A DNA stretch of 64,000 nt from Streptomyces noursei ATCC 11455. GTDB taxonomy: Bacteria; Actinomycetota; Actinomycetes; Streptomycetales; Streptomycetaceae. The notes under the pieces are model-generated. The model worked only from the letters and a program-made list of their open reading frames with translations, ran no database searches and was not told where the DNA came from. Each line of letters starts with the position of its first letter. The first letter of the stretch is position 1. Below are positions 26,727 through 35,942 of this stretch, piece by piece. The translations under genes and the position numbers were made by a program. The stretch covers positions 7,130,001 through 7,194,000 of the forward strand of contig NZ_CP011533.1 of assembly GCF_001704275.1 (NCBI RefSeq). The letters are read 5' to 3'.

Positions 26727-27047
26727 GACGAACTCCCTTGTTCGTGGGTGAAGATGCCGGACGGGAGTCTGGCCCAACCGCATCTCAAACGCACGCGGCC
26801 CGTTCACTTTCGGTCGATAGATGAAAGCTGAGGGTAATGGCGCGAAAGGTGTTCGAAGGGTGGGGGAGCGGGGCGTCCGGGAGCGGTCCCGGCCAGCGCG
26901 GATGAGAGCCGCCCGGCGGGGCCCGGAGCGCCTCCGGGCGGGGTGAATCCGGCCGCCGACCGTCCGTTCGGACGGGCTTCGATCTCCGGTGATTGGCCGA
27001 AGGCCGGGGCCTGGACCGCCCGGGGCCTTGCCCGGTGGATCAGGGGA
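26727..27047. other. Intergenic region upstream of the SSI gene
   Basis: About 320 bp between two minus-strand genes. A hairpin at 26921-26939 (GCCCGGAG/CTCCGGGC, 3-nt loop) probably terminates the TetR gene. The segment 26780-26870 is less GC-rich and is the likely SSI promoter region. I see no gene. Confidence 0.45.
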
Positions 27048-27764
27048 TCAGGGGTGGGCGGGCCCTTCGGGGGCGCCCGCGCCCCCCTCGCCGCGGCCGC
27101 CGGGGCGGCCGTCCAGTTCGGGCAGCCCCGCAGTGAGCGCCCGCATCCCGCGGACGACCAGCTCGGCGGGGCCGTGCGGGCCGTCCGCCGGCTCGTCGCC
27201 CGCGGCCCACTCCTCGACCGCCACCCGCAGCGCGGTGTTCGCGGCGGCCGCGGCCAGCCGCACCACCAGCGGATCGGCGCCGGTGAGCCGCGCCAGGACC
27301 GGCCGCAACTCCTCCTCGGAGTCGTGGTGCACGCGGTGCCAGACCGCGCGCAGCGCCGGTTCGCCGGGCATCGCCCGCAGCAGCCCGCGGGTCCAGCGCA
27401 GCGCCTCCTTCGCCGGCTCGTCGGCGGGGGTCAGCGCCCGCCGGGCGGCCCGCTCCAGCGCCACCCGGGGCGACGGGGCGCCCGGCCCGGCGGTGGTGGC
27501 GGCCAGGTCGCCGATCCACTGCCGGACGCCGACCGCGAGCAGCGGGGCCACGGCGTCCTCCTTGGTCCGGAAGTACCGGTAGAAGGTGCGCAGCGCGACG
27601 CCCGAGGCGCGGGCGATCTCGTCGGCGGTGACCCCGGGGCCGCGGTCCGCGAACAGGGCCGCCGCGGTGCGGGCGATCTCCAGCTGGGTCTCGGCCTTGC
27701 GGCGCTCGGTGAGGGAGGGACGCGCGGGGGTGGGTGCGGCTGTGGGGCGTGGTGCGGTGGGCAT
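27048..27764 (-). CDS. TetR-family regulator divergent from an SDR gene
   Basis: 238 residues. The helix-turn-helix is clear: TQLEIARTAAALFADRGPG, then TADEIARASGVALRTFYRYF and RTKEDAVAPL (about residues 27-75). The C-terminal ligand domain has no recognisable specificity. It is transcribed away from the SDR gene at 27885, and the 120-bp gap holds a perfect 6+6 palindrome. The usual arrangement is autoregulation plus control of the divergent enzyme. Confidence 0.88.
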   Translation of the reverse strand: MPTAPRPTAAPTPARPSLTERRKAETQLEIARTAAALFADRGPGVTADEIARASGVALRTFYRYFRTKEDAVAPLLAVGVRQWIGDLAATTAGPGAPSPRVALERAARRALTPADEPAKEALRWTRGLLRAMPGEPALRAVWHRVHHDSEEELRPVLARLTGADPLVVRLAAAAANTALRVAVEEWAAGDEPADGPHGPAELVVRGMRALTAGLPELDGRPGGRGEGGAGAPEGPAHP

Positions 27765-27812
27765 GGGGCCAGCTTACGGAGCGCGATGGCGCATCGGCAT
27801 GTAGTGCGAATC

Positions 27813-27827
27813 TGGCACATCGTGCCA
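27813..27827. promoter_or_regulatory. Candidate TetR operator between TetR and SDR genes
   Basis: TGGCACATCGTGCCA is a perfect inverted repeat with 6-bp arms and a 3-bp centre. It lies 49 bp from the TetR start and 58 bp from the SDR start. Confidence 0.55.
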
Positions 27828-27884
27828 AGTGGGCGTACGGTGCGGGCACAGCCTCCAGAGACACTTCACGAACGGAGCAGCACC

Positions 27885-28655
27885 ATGAACCGCTTTGACG
27901 GACGCCGCGCACTGATCACCGGCGCCGGCTCGGGCATCGGACAGGCCACCGTCCACCGGATCCTCGCCGAGGGCGGCCGGGTCGTCGCGGTGGACGTCGA
28001 CGAGGCGGGCCTGGCGGCCACCGCCGAGCGGGCCGCCGCGGACGGCACCGCCGACCGCCTGGAGACCGCGCGGCTGGACATCGCGGACGAGGCCGGGGTG
28101 CGGTCCGGCGTGGCCGCCGCGGTGGCACACCTGGGCGGGCTGGACGTGCTGGTCAACGCGGCCGGCATCCTGCGCTCCGCGCACACCCACGCGACCACGC
28201 TGGAGTTCTTCAACAAGGTCGTCTCGGTCAATCTGACCGGCACCTTCCTGATGATCCGCGAGGCGCTGCCGGCCCTGCTGGAGGGGCAGGCGCCGGTGAT
28301 CGTCAACTTCAGCTCCACCTCCGCCTCGTTCGCCCACCCGTACATGGCGGCGTACGCGGCCAGCAAGGGCGGCGTCCAGTCGATGACCCACGCCATCGCC
28401 AGCGAGTACAGCAAGCAGGGGCTGCGGGCGGTGTGCGTGGCGCCGGGCTCGATCGCCAGCAACATGACCACCGGCCGCGGCCCGGGGCTGCCCGAGGACG
28501 CCGACATGAGCCTGTTCATGAAGCTCGCCCCGGCCATCGGGCAGGGCTTCGCCGGCCCGGAGACCGTCGCCGGCGTGATCGCGATGCTCGCGTCGGAGGA
28601 CGGTGCGTTCATCACCGGCACCGAGATCCGCATCGACGGTGGCACGCACATGTGA
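27885..28655 (+). CDS. SDR-family NAD(P)-dependent oxidoreductase
   Basis: 256 residues. The nucleotide fold begins ALITGAGSGIGQAT, NAAG marks strand 4, and the catalytic residues are Ser in NFSSTSASF and Tyr-Lys in YAASK. An acidic residue after strand 2 (VVAVDVDEAG) favours NAD(H). It should interconvert a hydroxyl and a ketone on a small substrate. GGAG precedes the ATG. The TetR neighbour and its operator suggest substrate induction. Confidence 0.88.
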   Translation: MNRFDGRRALITGAGSGIGQATVHRILAEGGRVVAVDVDEAGLAATAERAAADGTADRLETARLDIADEAGVRSGVAAAVAHLGGLDVLVNAAGILRSAHTHATTLEFFNKVVSVNLTGTFLMIREALPALLEGQAPVIVNFSSTSASFAHPYMAAYAASKGGVQSMTHAIASEYSKQGLRAVCVAPGSIASNMTTGRGPGLPEDADMSLFMKLAPAIGQGFAGPETVAGVIAMLASEDGAFITGTEIRIDGGTHM

Positions 28656-28810
28656 CGGATCCACGATGGCCGGGAACTGACGGCCCGTAGGGGATCACCC
28701 GCGGGTCGCGCCGGCCGCGCGGGAGAATGGGCAACGGCGCCTCGTGCGTGCCGCGTCGGGAGGGGCGTGGCAGGCGCGGGGCGCTTCTCGTCGGTGCCGG
28801 GCGCCCGGGC

Positions 28811-29899
28811 TCAGGCCGGCGGGCGCTCCCCGACGCCGGCCGTCGCGTCGTCGGCCCGCTCGCCGTCGGCCCGCTCGTCGGCCGTCCGGTGCAGCGTCGC
28901 CAGGACGACGGTGACCAGTGCGCCGCCCACCGCCCAGGCGGAGAGCACCAGCAGCGGTCCGGTCAGCGCTTGGCCCCGGAAGTACGCGATCGAGCGCGCC
29001 GCCCAGGTGCCTGCGCCCGGCGGCAGCGCGGGCCCGATCGCCCGCCAGAACGGCGGCAGCAGCGGATACGGATAGGCGCCGCCCGCGCTCGGGTTGCCGA
29101 ACACCACGATCACCAGGATCGCCAGGCCGATGCCGATGATGCCCAGCAGCCCCTGGAAGGCCAGGGTGGTGGCGCCCACCGCGAAGACGGTCAGCGCGCC
29201 CAGCCCCCACAGCCCGAAGAGGCTGCCGGGCAGCGCGCCGAGGACCGGGCCGACCACGAGTGCCCCGGCCAGCCCGGCGGCGATCGCGTAGAGCGCCAGC
29301 GCGGCCAGCCGGATGACCGCCCGCTGCCGGTTGGCCGGGCGCGCCCCGGCGCTGATCGCCAGGATCGCGGCGCACAGGTAGCCGCCCACGCACCACCCCA
29401 CGACCAGGTAGAAGGACGACAGGCTGCGGCCGTCGCCGGCATCGGCCGGGACCACGTCCTCGGTGCGCACGGTCCGCTGCCGCTGCTTCTCGGCCGCCGT
29501 CACCACCGCCTCGACCGCCTGTGAGAGCGAGGCGCCGCCGCCGCTGGCGACCAGCAGTCGGTCGGTGGTGCCGCGCGGGTCGACGAGCAGCGCGGCGTCG
29601 AGGGTGCGGTCCTCGATCCGGCGCCGGGCGGCCTGTTCGGAGGCGACCGGGCGCGGGTCCAGCGGCGCGCCCGGGAGCCGGTCGAGGGTGCGCACCAGCT
29701 CCGCGCGGACCTGGGCGGGGGCGACCACGCCGAGCGGCACCCGGTCCGGCTTCGGGTGGTGGAAGGCACCGGCGTACGACGTGATGAACGCGACCATCAG
29801 GCCCAGCACCCCGATCACCAGGAGCGCCGCCCGGGTCGTCACCGCGCTCTTCACCTCCTCGGCGAGGGTGGGGCGGGTGCCGTCGTCGGTCGTGCCCAT
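28811..29899 (-). CDS. YhgE/ABC-2-like membrane protein
   Basis: 362 residues. One N-terminal helix (ALLVIGVLGLMVAFITSYAG) is followed by an extracytoplasmic domain of about 130 residues (HHPKPDRVPLGVVAPAQVRAE...), then five or so helices. This is the DUF3533/YhgE-Pip or ABC-2 permease arrangement. Such proteins are linked to export or cell-envelope tasks without a defined substrate. There is no ATPase next door. The final 30 residues are charged and probably cytoplasmic. Confidence 0.7.
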   Translation of the reverse strand: MGTTDDGTRPTLAEEVKSAVTTRAALLVIGVLGLMVAFITSYAGAFHHPKPDRVPLGVVAPAQVRAELVRTLDRLPGAPLDPRPVASEQAARRRIEDRTLDAALLVDPRGTTDRLLVASGGGASLSQAVEAVVTAAEKQRQRTVRTEDVVPADAGDGRSLSSFYLVVGWCVGGYLCAAILAISAGARPANRQRAVIRLAALALYAIAAGLAGALVVGPVLGALPGSLFGLWGLGALTVFAVGATTLAFQGLLGIIGIGLAILVIVVFGNPSAGGAYPYPLLPPFWRAIGPALPPGAGTWAARSIAYFRGQALTGPLLVLSAWAVGGALVTVVLATLHRTADERADGERADDATAGVGERPPA

Positions 29900-29991
29900 G
29901 CGCCGCTCCGTTCTGGGATTCGCAGCTGTTCAGGGGTTTTATATCTCTTTCGGTCGATATCTCCCGGCCGGCGTGATCTCCGGGCGTGTGT

Positions 29992-30007
29992 TCGCATGGA
30001 TGTTCGA
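29992..30007. promoter_or_regulatory. Imperfect LexA-type SOS box before dnaE2
   Basis: TCGCATGGATGTTCGA keeps the right half GTTCGA and 4 of 6 bases of the left half of the actinobacterial box TCGAAC-N4-GTTCGA. TATGGT at 30017-30022 is a plausible -10. DNA-damage control of dnaE2 is common in actinobacteria, but the imperfect left half leaves doubt. Confidence 0.4.
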
Positions 30008-30084
30008 AAGAAGCGTTATGGTGGAGGAAGTGAAACGAGGGACGCGAATACAGCCGGGGGGCGTATGAGGTGCAGGAGGTGCGG

Positions 30085-33000
30085 ATGCCCGGGTTCACGC
30101 ATCTGCACACCGCTTCGGGCTTCTCGCTGCGCTACGGCGCCTCCCACCCCGAGCGGCTGGCTGAGCGCGCCGCCGAGCGCGGGATGGACGCCCTCGCGCT
30201 GACCGACCGGGACGGGCTCTCCGGCGCCGTACGGTTCGCCAAGGCCGCCGCCGAGGCCGGCGTCCGCCCCCTGTTCGGCGCCGAACTGGCCGTCGCGGAG
30301 CGGGAACCGGCGCCCCGGCCCGCCATCCGTCCCCGCACCCCGGTGCACGGCGGCGCCTTCCGGGACGAGTCCGCCGCCCGCGCCGTCTTCCTGGCCCGGG
30401 ACGGCGCCGCCGGCTGGGCCGCCCTGTGCCGACTGGTCTCGGCCGCCCACGCGGCCCGCCCCGCCCGGCCCGTCGCCCCCTGGAGCGCCCTGGACTCCGC
30501 CGCCGACGGGCTGACCGTCCTGCTCGGACCGGACTCCGAGGTCGGCCGGGCGCTGGCCGCCGGCCGCCCGGACCACGCCGCGAAGCTCCTCGCCCCCTGG
30601 CGCGAGCGGTACGGCGACGCGCTCCGCCTGGAGGTCGTCGACCACCACCGCCCCGGCAGCGGCCCCGGCTCCCCGCGGCTGGCCGCCCGCACCCTCGGCT
30701 TCGCCGTCGACCAGGGCGTCCGCGCCGTCCTGACCAACGCGGTCCGCTACGCCGACCCCGGCCAGGGCCCGGTCGCCGACGTACTGGACTCCGCCCGCCG
30801 CCTGGTGCCGGTGGACCGGCACCGCCCCGAGACCTGGGACAGCGGCGAGCGCTGGCTCAAGGACGCCGCCGCGATGGGCCGCACCGCCGAGCGGATCGCC
30901 GAGGCGGCCGGCCACCGGCGGGACCTCGCCCACCGGCTGCTCGCCATGACCGAACAGACCGCCGGGGAGTGCTTGGTGGACCCCCGGGGCGACATCGGGC
31001 TGGGCCGCATCCACTTCCCCGAGCCCCGGCTGGTCGGCGCCGAACACCGCACCGCCGCCCGGGTGCTGCGCTCCCGCTGCGCCGCCGCGATGGTGCTGCG
31101 CGGCTACGACCGCGACCGCACCCGCTGGGCCCGGCTGCACGACGAACTGCGCACCGTCGAACGGCTCGGCTACCCCTCGTACTTCCTGACGGTGGCTCAG
31201 GTCGTGGACGACATCCGGCAGCGGGGGATCCGGGTGGCCGCCCGGGGCTCCGGCGCCGGGTCCCTGGTCAACCACCTGCTGGGCATCGCCCACGCCGACC
31301 CGGTCGAACACGGGCTGCTGATGGAGCGGTTCCTGTCCGAGCGGCGGGCCGTGCTGCCGGACATCGACATCGACGTCGAGTCGGCCCGTCGGCTGGAGGT
31401 CTACCACGCGATCTTCGACCGCTTCGGCGCCGAGCGGGTGGCGACCGTCTCGATGCCCGAGACCTACCGCGTCCGGCACGCCGTACGGGACGTGGGCGCC
31501 GCGCTCGGCCTGGACCCGGCGCGGGTGGACCACCTCGCCAAGGCGTTCCCGCACATCCGGGCCCGGGACGCCCGCGCCGCGCTGGCCGAACTCCCCGAGC
31601 TGCGCGGGGTGCGGGAGGGCGCCGACGAACGGCTGTGGCAGCTGGTCGAGGCGCTGGACGCGCTGCCCCGCGGGATGGCCATGCACCCGTGCGGGGTGCT
31701 GCTCTCCGACGCCACGCTGCTGGACCGCACCCCCGTCGTGCCCACCGGCGGCGAGATCCCCCATGGCCTCAAGGGCACGGGAGGCACCCCCCTCGCGATG
31801 TCCCAGTTCGACAAGGACGACGTGGAGGCCCTCGGGCTGCTCAAGCTCGACGTGCTGGGCGTGCGGATGCAGTCCGCGATGGCGCACGCGGTCGCCGAGA
31901 TCGGTCGGGCCACCGGGGTCCGCCTCGACCTGGACGACCCGGCGCAGGTGCCGCCCGGCGACCCGGCCACCTACGGCCTGATCCGCTCGACCGAGACGCT
32001 GGGCTGCTTCCAGATCGAGTCGCCCGGGCAGCGCGACCTGGTCGGCCGGCTCCAGCCCGCCACCTTCCACGACCTGGTCGTGGACATCTCGCTCTTCCGG
32101 CCGGGCCCGGTCGCCGCCGACATGGTGCGCCCCTTCATCGACGCCCGGCACGGCCGCGCGGCCGTCCGCTACCCGCACCCCGACCTGGAGGAACCGCTGC
32201 GCGAGACCTACGGGGTGGTGGTGTTCCACGAGCAGATCATCGAGATCCTGCGGATCATGACCGGCTGCCGGCGGGACGAGGCGGACGAGCGGCGGCGCGC
32301 CCTGGCCGACCCGGAGGAGCAGCCCCGGGTGCGCGCCTGGTTCGCCCGCCGGGCCGGCGGCCGCGGCTACCCGCCCGACGTCGTCGCGCACACCTGGGAG
32401 ATCGTCGAGGCGTTCGGCGCGTACGGCTTCTGCAAGGCGCACGCGGTGGCGTTCGCGGTGCCCACCTATCAGTCCGCCTGGCTCAAGGCGCACCACCCCG
32501 CGGCCTTCTACGCCGGGCTGCTCACCCACGACCCCGGGATGTACCCCAAGCGGCTGCTGCTCGCCGACGCCCGGCGGCGCGGGGTGCCGGTGCTGCCGCT
32601 GGACGTGAACCGGTCGGCGGTCACCCACCGGATCGAACTGGTGTCCGGTCGGGAGGGTGCTCCGGACGCCTGGGGGCTGCGGCTGGCCCTCTCCGACGTG
32701 TACGGAATGAGCCAGGTCGAGGCCCGGCGGATCGCGGACGGCCAGCCCTACCGCTCGCTCCAGGACCTCTGGCAGCGGGCCCGGCCGAGCCGCCCGGTGG
32801 CCGAACGCCTCGCCCGGGTCGGCGCGTTGGACGCCTTCGGCGCCAACCGCCGGGACCTGCTGCTGCACCTCGCCGAACTGCACCGGCACGGACACGGCGT
32901 CCCCGGCGGGCAGTTGACGCTCCACCTGGACGACCGGGCGATGGGGATCCCTCCCCGATCGGGCGGAGCCGGGAACTCGGGGGTCGAGCCGGTCGAGCCG

Positions 33001-33693
33001 GCCGGCCTGCCCGACCTCGACGACGTGGAACGGCTCAGCGCCGAACTGGGCGTCCTCGGCATGGACACCTCCCGCCATCTGATGGCCGATCACCGGGAGT
33101 TCCTCGCCGAACTCGGCGCGGTGCCGGCCCGGCGGCTGCGCGACGCCCGGCACGGCGAGACGGTGCTGGTCGCCGGGGCCAAGGCGGCCACCCAGACACC
33201 GCCGATCCGCTCCGGCCGCCGGGTCATCTTCACCACCCTGGACGACAGCACCGGCCTGGTCGACTGCGCCTTCTTCGAAGACAGTCACGAGGCGTGCGCC
33301 CGTACCGTCTTCCACTCCTGGCTGCTGCTGGTGCGCGGCACGGTCCAGCGGCGCGGCCCGCGCAGCTTCAGCGTGGTCGGCAGCGCCGCCTGGAACCTCG
33401 CCGAACTGGCCGAACTCCGCCGCACCGGCGGCCTGGAGGCGGTCACCGCCCGGCTCGCCGCCGCGCCGGAGCCGTCCGACGCGGGCGCCGTTCCCCAAGT
33501 TCTCGAATCCGCTCGAACAGGGGAGGCCCCAATCACCGGAGCTGCTGACGCCGCCCCCCTTGCCGGCCCCGGCCGCACCATCCGCCTGGAGACCGGCTAC
33601 GAGATGCACCCGTGGGCGGACCTCCGGCCGCCAGGTGAACGCGCCGCCACCGGCCGCAGGCTGTGGCACGCCAGCCCCGGGAGCGCCGGATGA
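30085..33693 (+). CDS. dnaE2: Error-prone DNA polymerase III alpha subunit DnaE2
   Basis: About 1,202 residues. The ATG at 30085 sits at ideal distance from AGGAGGT; the upstream GTG at 30070 does not. The order is an N-terminal PHP domain (FTHLHTASGFSLRYGA), the C-family polymerase with catalytic acids in LPDIDIDVE (about 425), the GSGAGSLVNHLLGI region, and a C-terminal OB-type segment. DnaE2 carries out damage-tolerant, mutagenic synthesis in the cytoplasm with an ImuB partner. That partner is encoded directly downstream with a 4-nt overlap. The first PHP metal motif is HLH rather than HVH. Confidence 0.95.
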   Translation: MPGFTHLHTASGFSLRYGASHPERLAERAAERGMDALALTDRDGLSGAVRFAKAAAEAGVRPLFGAELAVAEREPAPRPAIRPRTPVHGGAFRDESAARAVFLARDGAAGWAALCRLVSAAHAARPARPVAPWSALDSAADGLTVLLGPDSEVGRALAAGRPDHAAKLLAPWRERYGDALRLEVVDHHRPGSGPGSPRLAARTLGFAVDQGVRAVLTNAVRYADPGQGPVADVLDSARRLVPVDRHRPETWDSGERWLKDAAAMGRTAERIAEAAGHRRDLAHRLLAMTEQTAGECLVDPRGDIGLGRIHFPEPRLVGAEHRTAARVLRSRCAAAMVLRGYDRDRTRWARLHDELRTVERLGYPSYFLTVAQVVDDIRQRGIRVAARGSGAGSLVNHLLGIAHADPVEHGLLMERFLSERRAVLPDIDIDVESARRLEVYHAIFDRFGAERVATVSMPETYRVRHAVRDVGAALGLDPARVDHLAKAFPHIRARDARAALAELPELRGVREGADERLWQLVEALDALPRGMAMHPCGVLLSDATLLDRTPVVPTGGEIPHGLKGTGGTPLAMSQFDKDDVEALGLLKLDVLGVRMQSAMAHAVAEIGRATGVRLDLDDPAQVPPGDPATYGLIRSTETLGCFQIESPGQRDLVGRLQPATFHDLVVDISLFRPGPVAADMVRPFIDARHGRAAVRYPHPDLEEPLRETYGVVVFHEQIIEILRIMTGCRRDEADERRRALADPEEQPRVRAWFARRAGGRGYPPDVVAHTWEIVEAFGAYGFCKAHAVAFAVPTYQSAWLKAHHPAAFYAGLLTHDPGMYPKRLLLADARRRGVPVLPLDVNRSAVTHRIELVSGREGAPDAWGLRLALSDVYGMSQVEARRIADGQPYRSLQDLWQRARPSRPVAERLARVGALDAFGANRRDLLLHLAELHRHGHGVPGGQLTLHLDDRAMGIPPRSGGAGNSGVEPVEPAGLPDLDDVERLSAELGVLGMDTSRHLMADHREFLAELGAVPARRLRDARHGETVLVAGAKAATQTPPIRSGRRVIFTTLDDSTGLVDCAFFEDSHEACARTVFHSWLLLVRGTVQRRGPRSFSVVGSAAWNLAELAELRRTGGLEAVTARLAAAPEPSDAGAVPQVLESARTGEAPITGAADAAPLAGPGRTIRLETGYEMHPWADLRPPGERAATGRRLWHASPGSAG

Positions 33694-34742
33694 CCCCGCC
33701 CGGCGCCCGGCGCTCGCCCGGCACGCTGTACGTCCGTTTCCGGACCGCCGCCGACGGGCCCGTCGACGCGCGCCAGTACGAGCAACTGCTCGGCCTGATA
33801 GGCCGGTTCACCCCCGTCGTGCAGGCGCTGCCGCCGGACGCCGCGCTCGTCGACGTCCGCGGCGCGCTGCGCTACTTCGACCGGGACGCGGCGGGCATCG
33901 CCGCGCTGATCCGGCTGCGCGCGCTGGCCTGGCACGGCGTGCGGTGCACCATCGGCGTCGGCGACAACCCGCAGCTCGCCCGGATCGCGGCCCAGGACGC
34001 CCCGCCCGGCGGGATCCGGTCGGTGCCCGCCGACCCCCGGGCCGTCGCCGCCTTCCTCGACCGCCGCCCGGCCTCCGCGCTGTACGGCGTCGGGCCGTCG
34101 GCCGCCCGCGCGCTGTCCGCCTACGGGCTCGACAGCATCGGCAGGATCGCCGCCGCCCCGCCCGCCACCCTCCAGCGGATCCTGGGCGCCCGGGCCGGCC
34201 GCGCGGTCTTCGAGCGGGCCCGCGGAATCGACCCCACCCCCGTCACCCCCAACGCGGCGGCCCGCTCGATCGCCGCCGAACACCGCTTCGCCCACGACGA
34301 GTTGGACCCGGACCGGCGCCGCCGGGCGCTGCTCTCGCTCGCCGACGAACTCGGCACCCGGCTGCGGGCGAGCGGACAGGCGGCCCGCGCGCTCACCCTC
34401 ACCGTCCGCTACGCCGACCGCTCCACCACGACCCGCACCCGGCGGCTGGACGCGCCGACCGCGCACGGCCCCGCGCTGACCGCGGCCGCCTACGCGCTGC
34501 ACACCGCACTCGGCCTCCAGCGGGCCCGGGTGCGCACGCTGGCCCTGCGGGCCGAGGACCTGTGCCGCGCCGAACGCGCCGCCCGCCAGCTGACCTTCGA
34601 CCCCGTCGACGACAAGGCGCACCGCATCGAAGCGGCCGTCGACCGCGCCCGGGCCCGCTTCGGCGCCACGGCGGTACGTCCCGCCGGGGCGTTCGGACCG
34701 GCCCCGGGGCGGACCCCGCCGCGCCGCCCGGCCCGCTCGTAG
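33690..34742 (+). CDS. ImuB-like, catalytically incomplete Y-family polymerase homologue
   Basis: 350 residues, ATG overlapping the dnaE2 stop. The Y-family palm/thumb is recognisable (CTIGVGDNPQLARIAA, LYGVGPSAARALSAYGLDSIG, then ARGIDPTPV), but two catalytic signatures are absent. The first DxDxFF strand is missing because the protein starts too late, and the S-x-D-E motif is replaced by PPDAALVDV. This fits an ImuB-type scaffold rather than an active polymerase. RQLTFDP near residue 300 could be its beta-clamp-binding motif. It should bridge DnaE2 to the clamp. No imuA gene is adjacent. Confidence 0.82.
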   Translation: MTPPGARRSPGTLYVRFRTAADGPVDARQYEQLLGLIGRFTPVVQALPPDAALVDVRGALRYFDRDAAGIAALIRLRALAWHGVRCTIGVGDNPQLARIAAQDAPPGGIRSVPADPRAVAAFLDRRPASALYGVGPSAARALSAYGLDSIGRIAAAPPATLQRILGARAGRAVFERARGIDPTPVTPNAAARSIAAEHRFAHDELDPDRRRRALLSLADELGTRLRASGQAARALTLTVRYADRSTTTRTRRLDAPTAHGPALTAAAYALHTALGLQRARVRTLALRAEDLCRAERAARQLTFDPVDDKAHRIEAAVDRARARFGATAVRPAGAFGPAPGRTPPRRPARS

Positions 34743-34968
34743 GCACCACCGCCGTCGGCCGGCATTTCCCCGACACACAACCGGAGTTGCGCACCCGGTC
34801 GTGCGGTGCGGATCCGGTGCGTCTTCCTTCACCGTCACGCCACTGGTACGCCGTGCTTACCCGCTCGTAACTTACTTGCAAGTCACCACGCTGGCCCTTG
34901 CGATCCGGATCGCAGGTGAACGGCTCACCGAGCACCTCGGAGTCCCCTCACCCCGCAAGGAGCACCGT

Positions 34969-35826
34969 ATGAAGCTGCGTTGGTCGAGACTGCGCGCCGC
35001 CCTCCCGGCGGTCGCCCTGGCCCTGGGTCTCACCACGGCAACCCCCGCGGCGGCGTCCCCCACCGTCAGCAGCGGATGGAACGACTTCTCCTGCAAGCCC
35101 TCCAGCGCCCACCCCCGCCCCGTCGTCCTCGTCCACGGCACCTTCGGCAACGCAATCGACAACTGGGTCGGCCTCGCACCCTACTTGGTCGCCCGCGGCT
35201 ACTGCGTCTTCTCCCTGGACTACGGCCAACTGCCCGGCGTCCCGGTCTTCCACGGGCTCGGCCCGATCGACGCCTCGGCACAGCAACTCGCCACGTACGT
35301 CGACCAGGTGCGGGCCGCGACCGGCTCGGACAAGGTGGACCTCGTCGGGCACTCGCAGGGCGGCATGATGCCGCGGGTCTACCTGAAGTTCCACGGCGGC
35401 GCGGACAAGGTGCACACGCTGGTCGGGCTGGCCCCCGACAACCACGGCACCACCCTCGACGGCCTGACCAAACTGCTGGACCTCTTCCCCGGCGCCAAGC
35501 AGTACCTCGACAAGTTCACCCCGGGCCTGACCGACCAGGCCATCGGGTCCGACCTCCTCAACCGCCTCAACGCCGGCGGCGACACCGTCCCCGGCATCCA
35601 CTACACCGTCATCGCCACCCGGTACGACGAGGTCGTCACGCCCTACGCCTCCGGGTTCCTCAACGGCCCCGACGTCCACAACGTCATGCTCCAGGACCTG
35701 TGCGCGGTCGACCTCTCCGATCACGTGGCCATCGGGACCCTCGACCGGATCGCCTTCCACGAGACGGCCAACGCGCTCGACCCGGCGCACGCCACCCCGA
35801 CCACCTGCGCCTCCGCCGCGAGTTAG
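34969..35826 (+). CDS. Secreted lipase/esterase (class 2-like alpha/beta hydrolase)
   Basis: 285 residues with a signal peptide ending near AAAS. The oxyanion region is VVLVHGTFGN, the nucleophile elbow GHSQGG (Ser about 129), the acid Asp about 220 (RYDEVVTPY) and the His about 252 (SDHVAI). This is the LipA/EstA-type secreted lipase of Gram-positive bacteria. AAGGAG precedes the ATG. Cys at 42, 79, 245 and near the end could form disulfides. The TAG stop is embedded in a terminator repeat shared with the gene ending at 19028. Confidence 0.9.
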   Translation: MKLRWSRLRAALPAVALALGLTTATPAAASPTVSSGWNDFSCKPSSAHPRPVVLVHGTFGNAIDNWVGLAPYLVARGYCVFSLDYGQLPGVPVFHGLGPIDASAQQLATYVDQVRAATGSDKVDLVGHSQGGMMPRVYLKFHGGADKVHTLVGLAPDNHGTTLDGLTKLLDLFPGAKQYLDKFTPGLTDQAIGSDLLNRLNAGGDTVPGIHYTVIATRYDEVVTPYASGFLNGPDVHNVMLQDLCAVDLSDHVAIGTLDRIAFHETANALDPAHATPTTCASAAS

Positions 35827-35851
35827 GGCCTGACCCATCGGACAGGCCCTA
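35824..35851 (+). terminator. Terminator repeat (TAGGGCCTG type), copy 2
   Basis: Perfect 9-bp arms TAGGGCCTG/CAGGCCCTA around a 10-nt loop, with the lipase TAG as the first three bases. The arms are identical to those at 19026-19053. Confidence 0.7.
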
Positions 35852-35942
35852 GGGCCGTTCGGCCGCGCGCCGGACCCTGCGCCGTCCCGGCCCGCGGTCG
35901 GCGCGCGGGCCGGGCCCCGGGCCGGGCGCACCCGCCCGCGGT

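Noticed and set aside
30016..33669. A 1,217-codon open frame antisense to dnaE2
   Set aside because: The long frame only reflects codon bias in DnaE2; it has no domain, and its Gly/His/Val/Gln-rich composition is that of a shadow.
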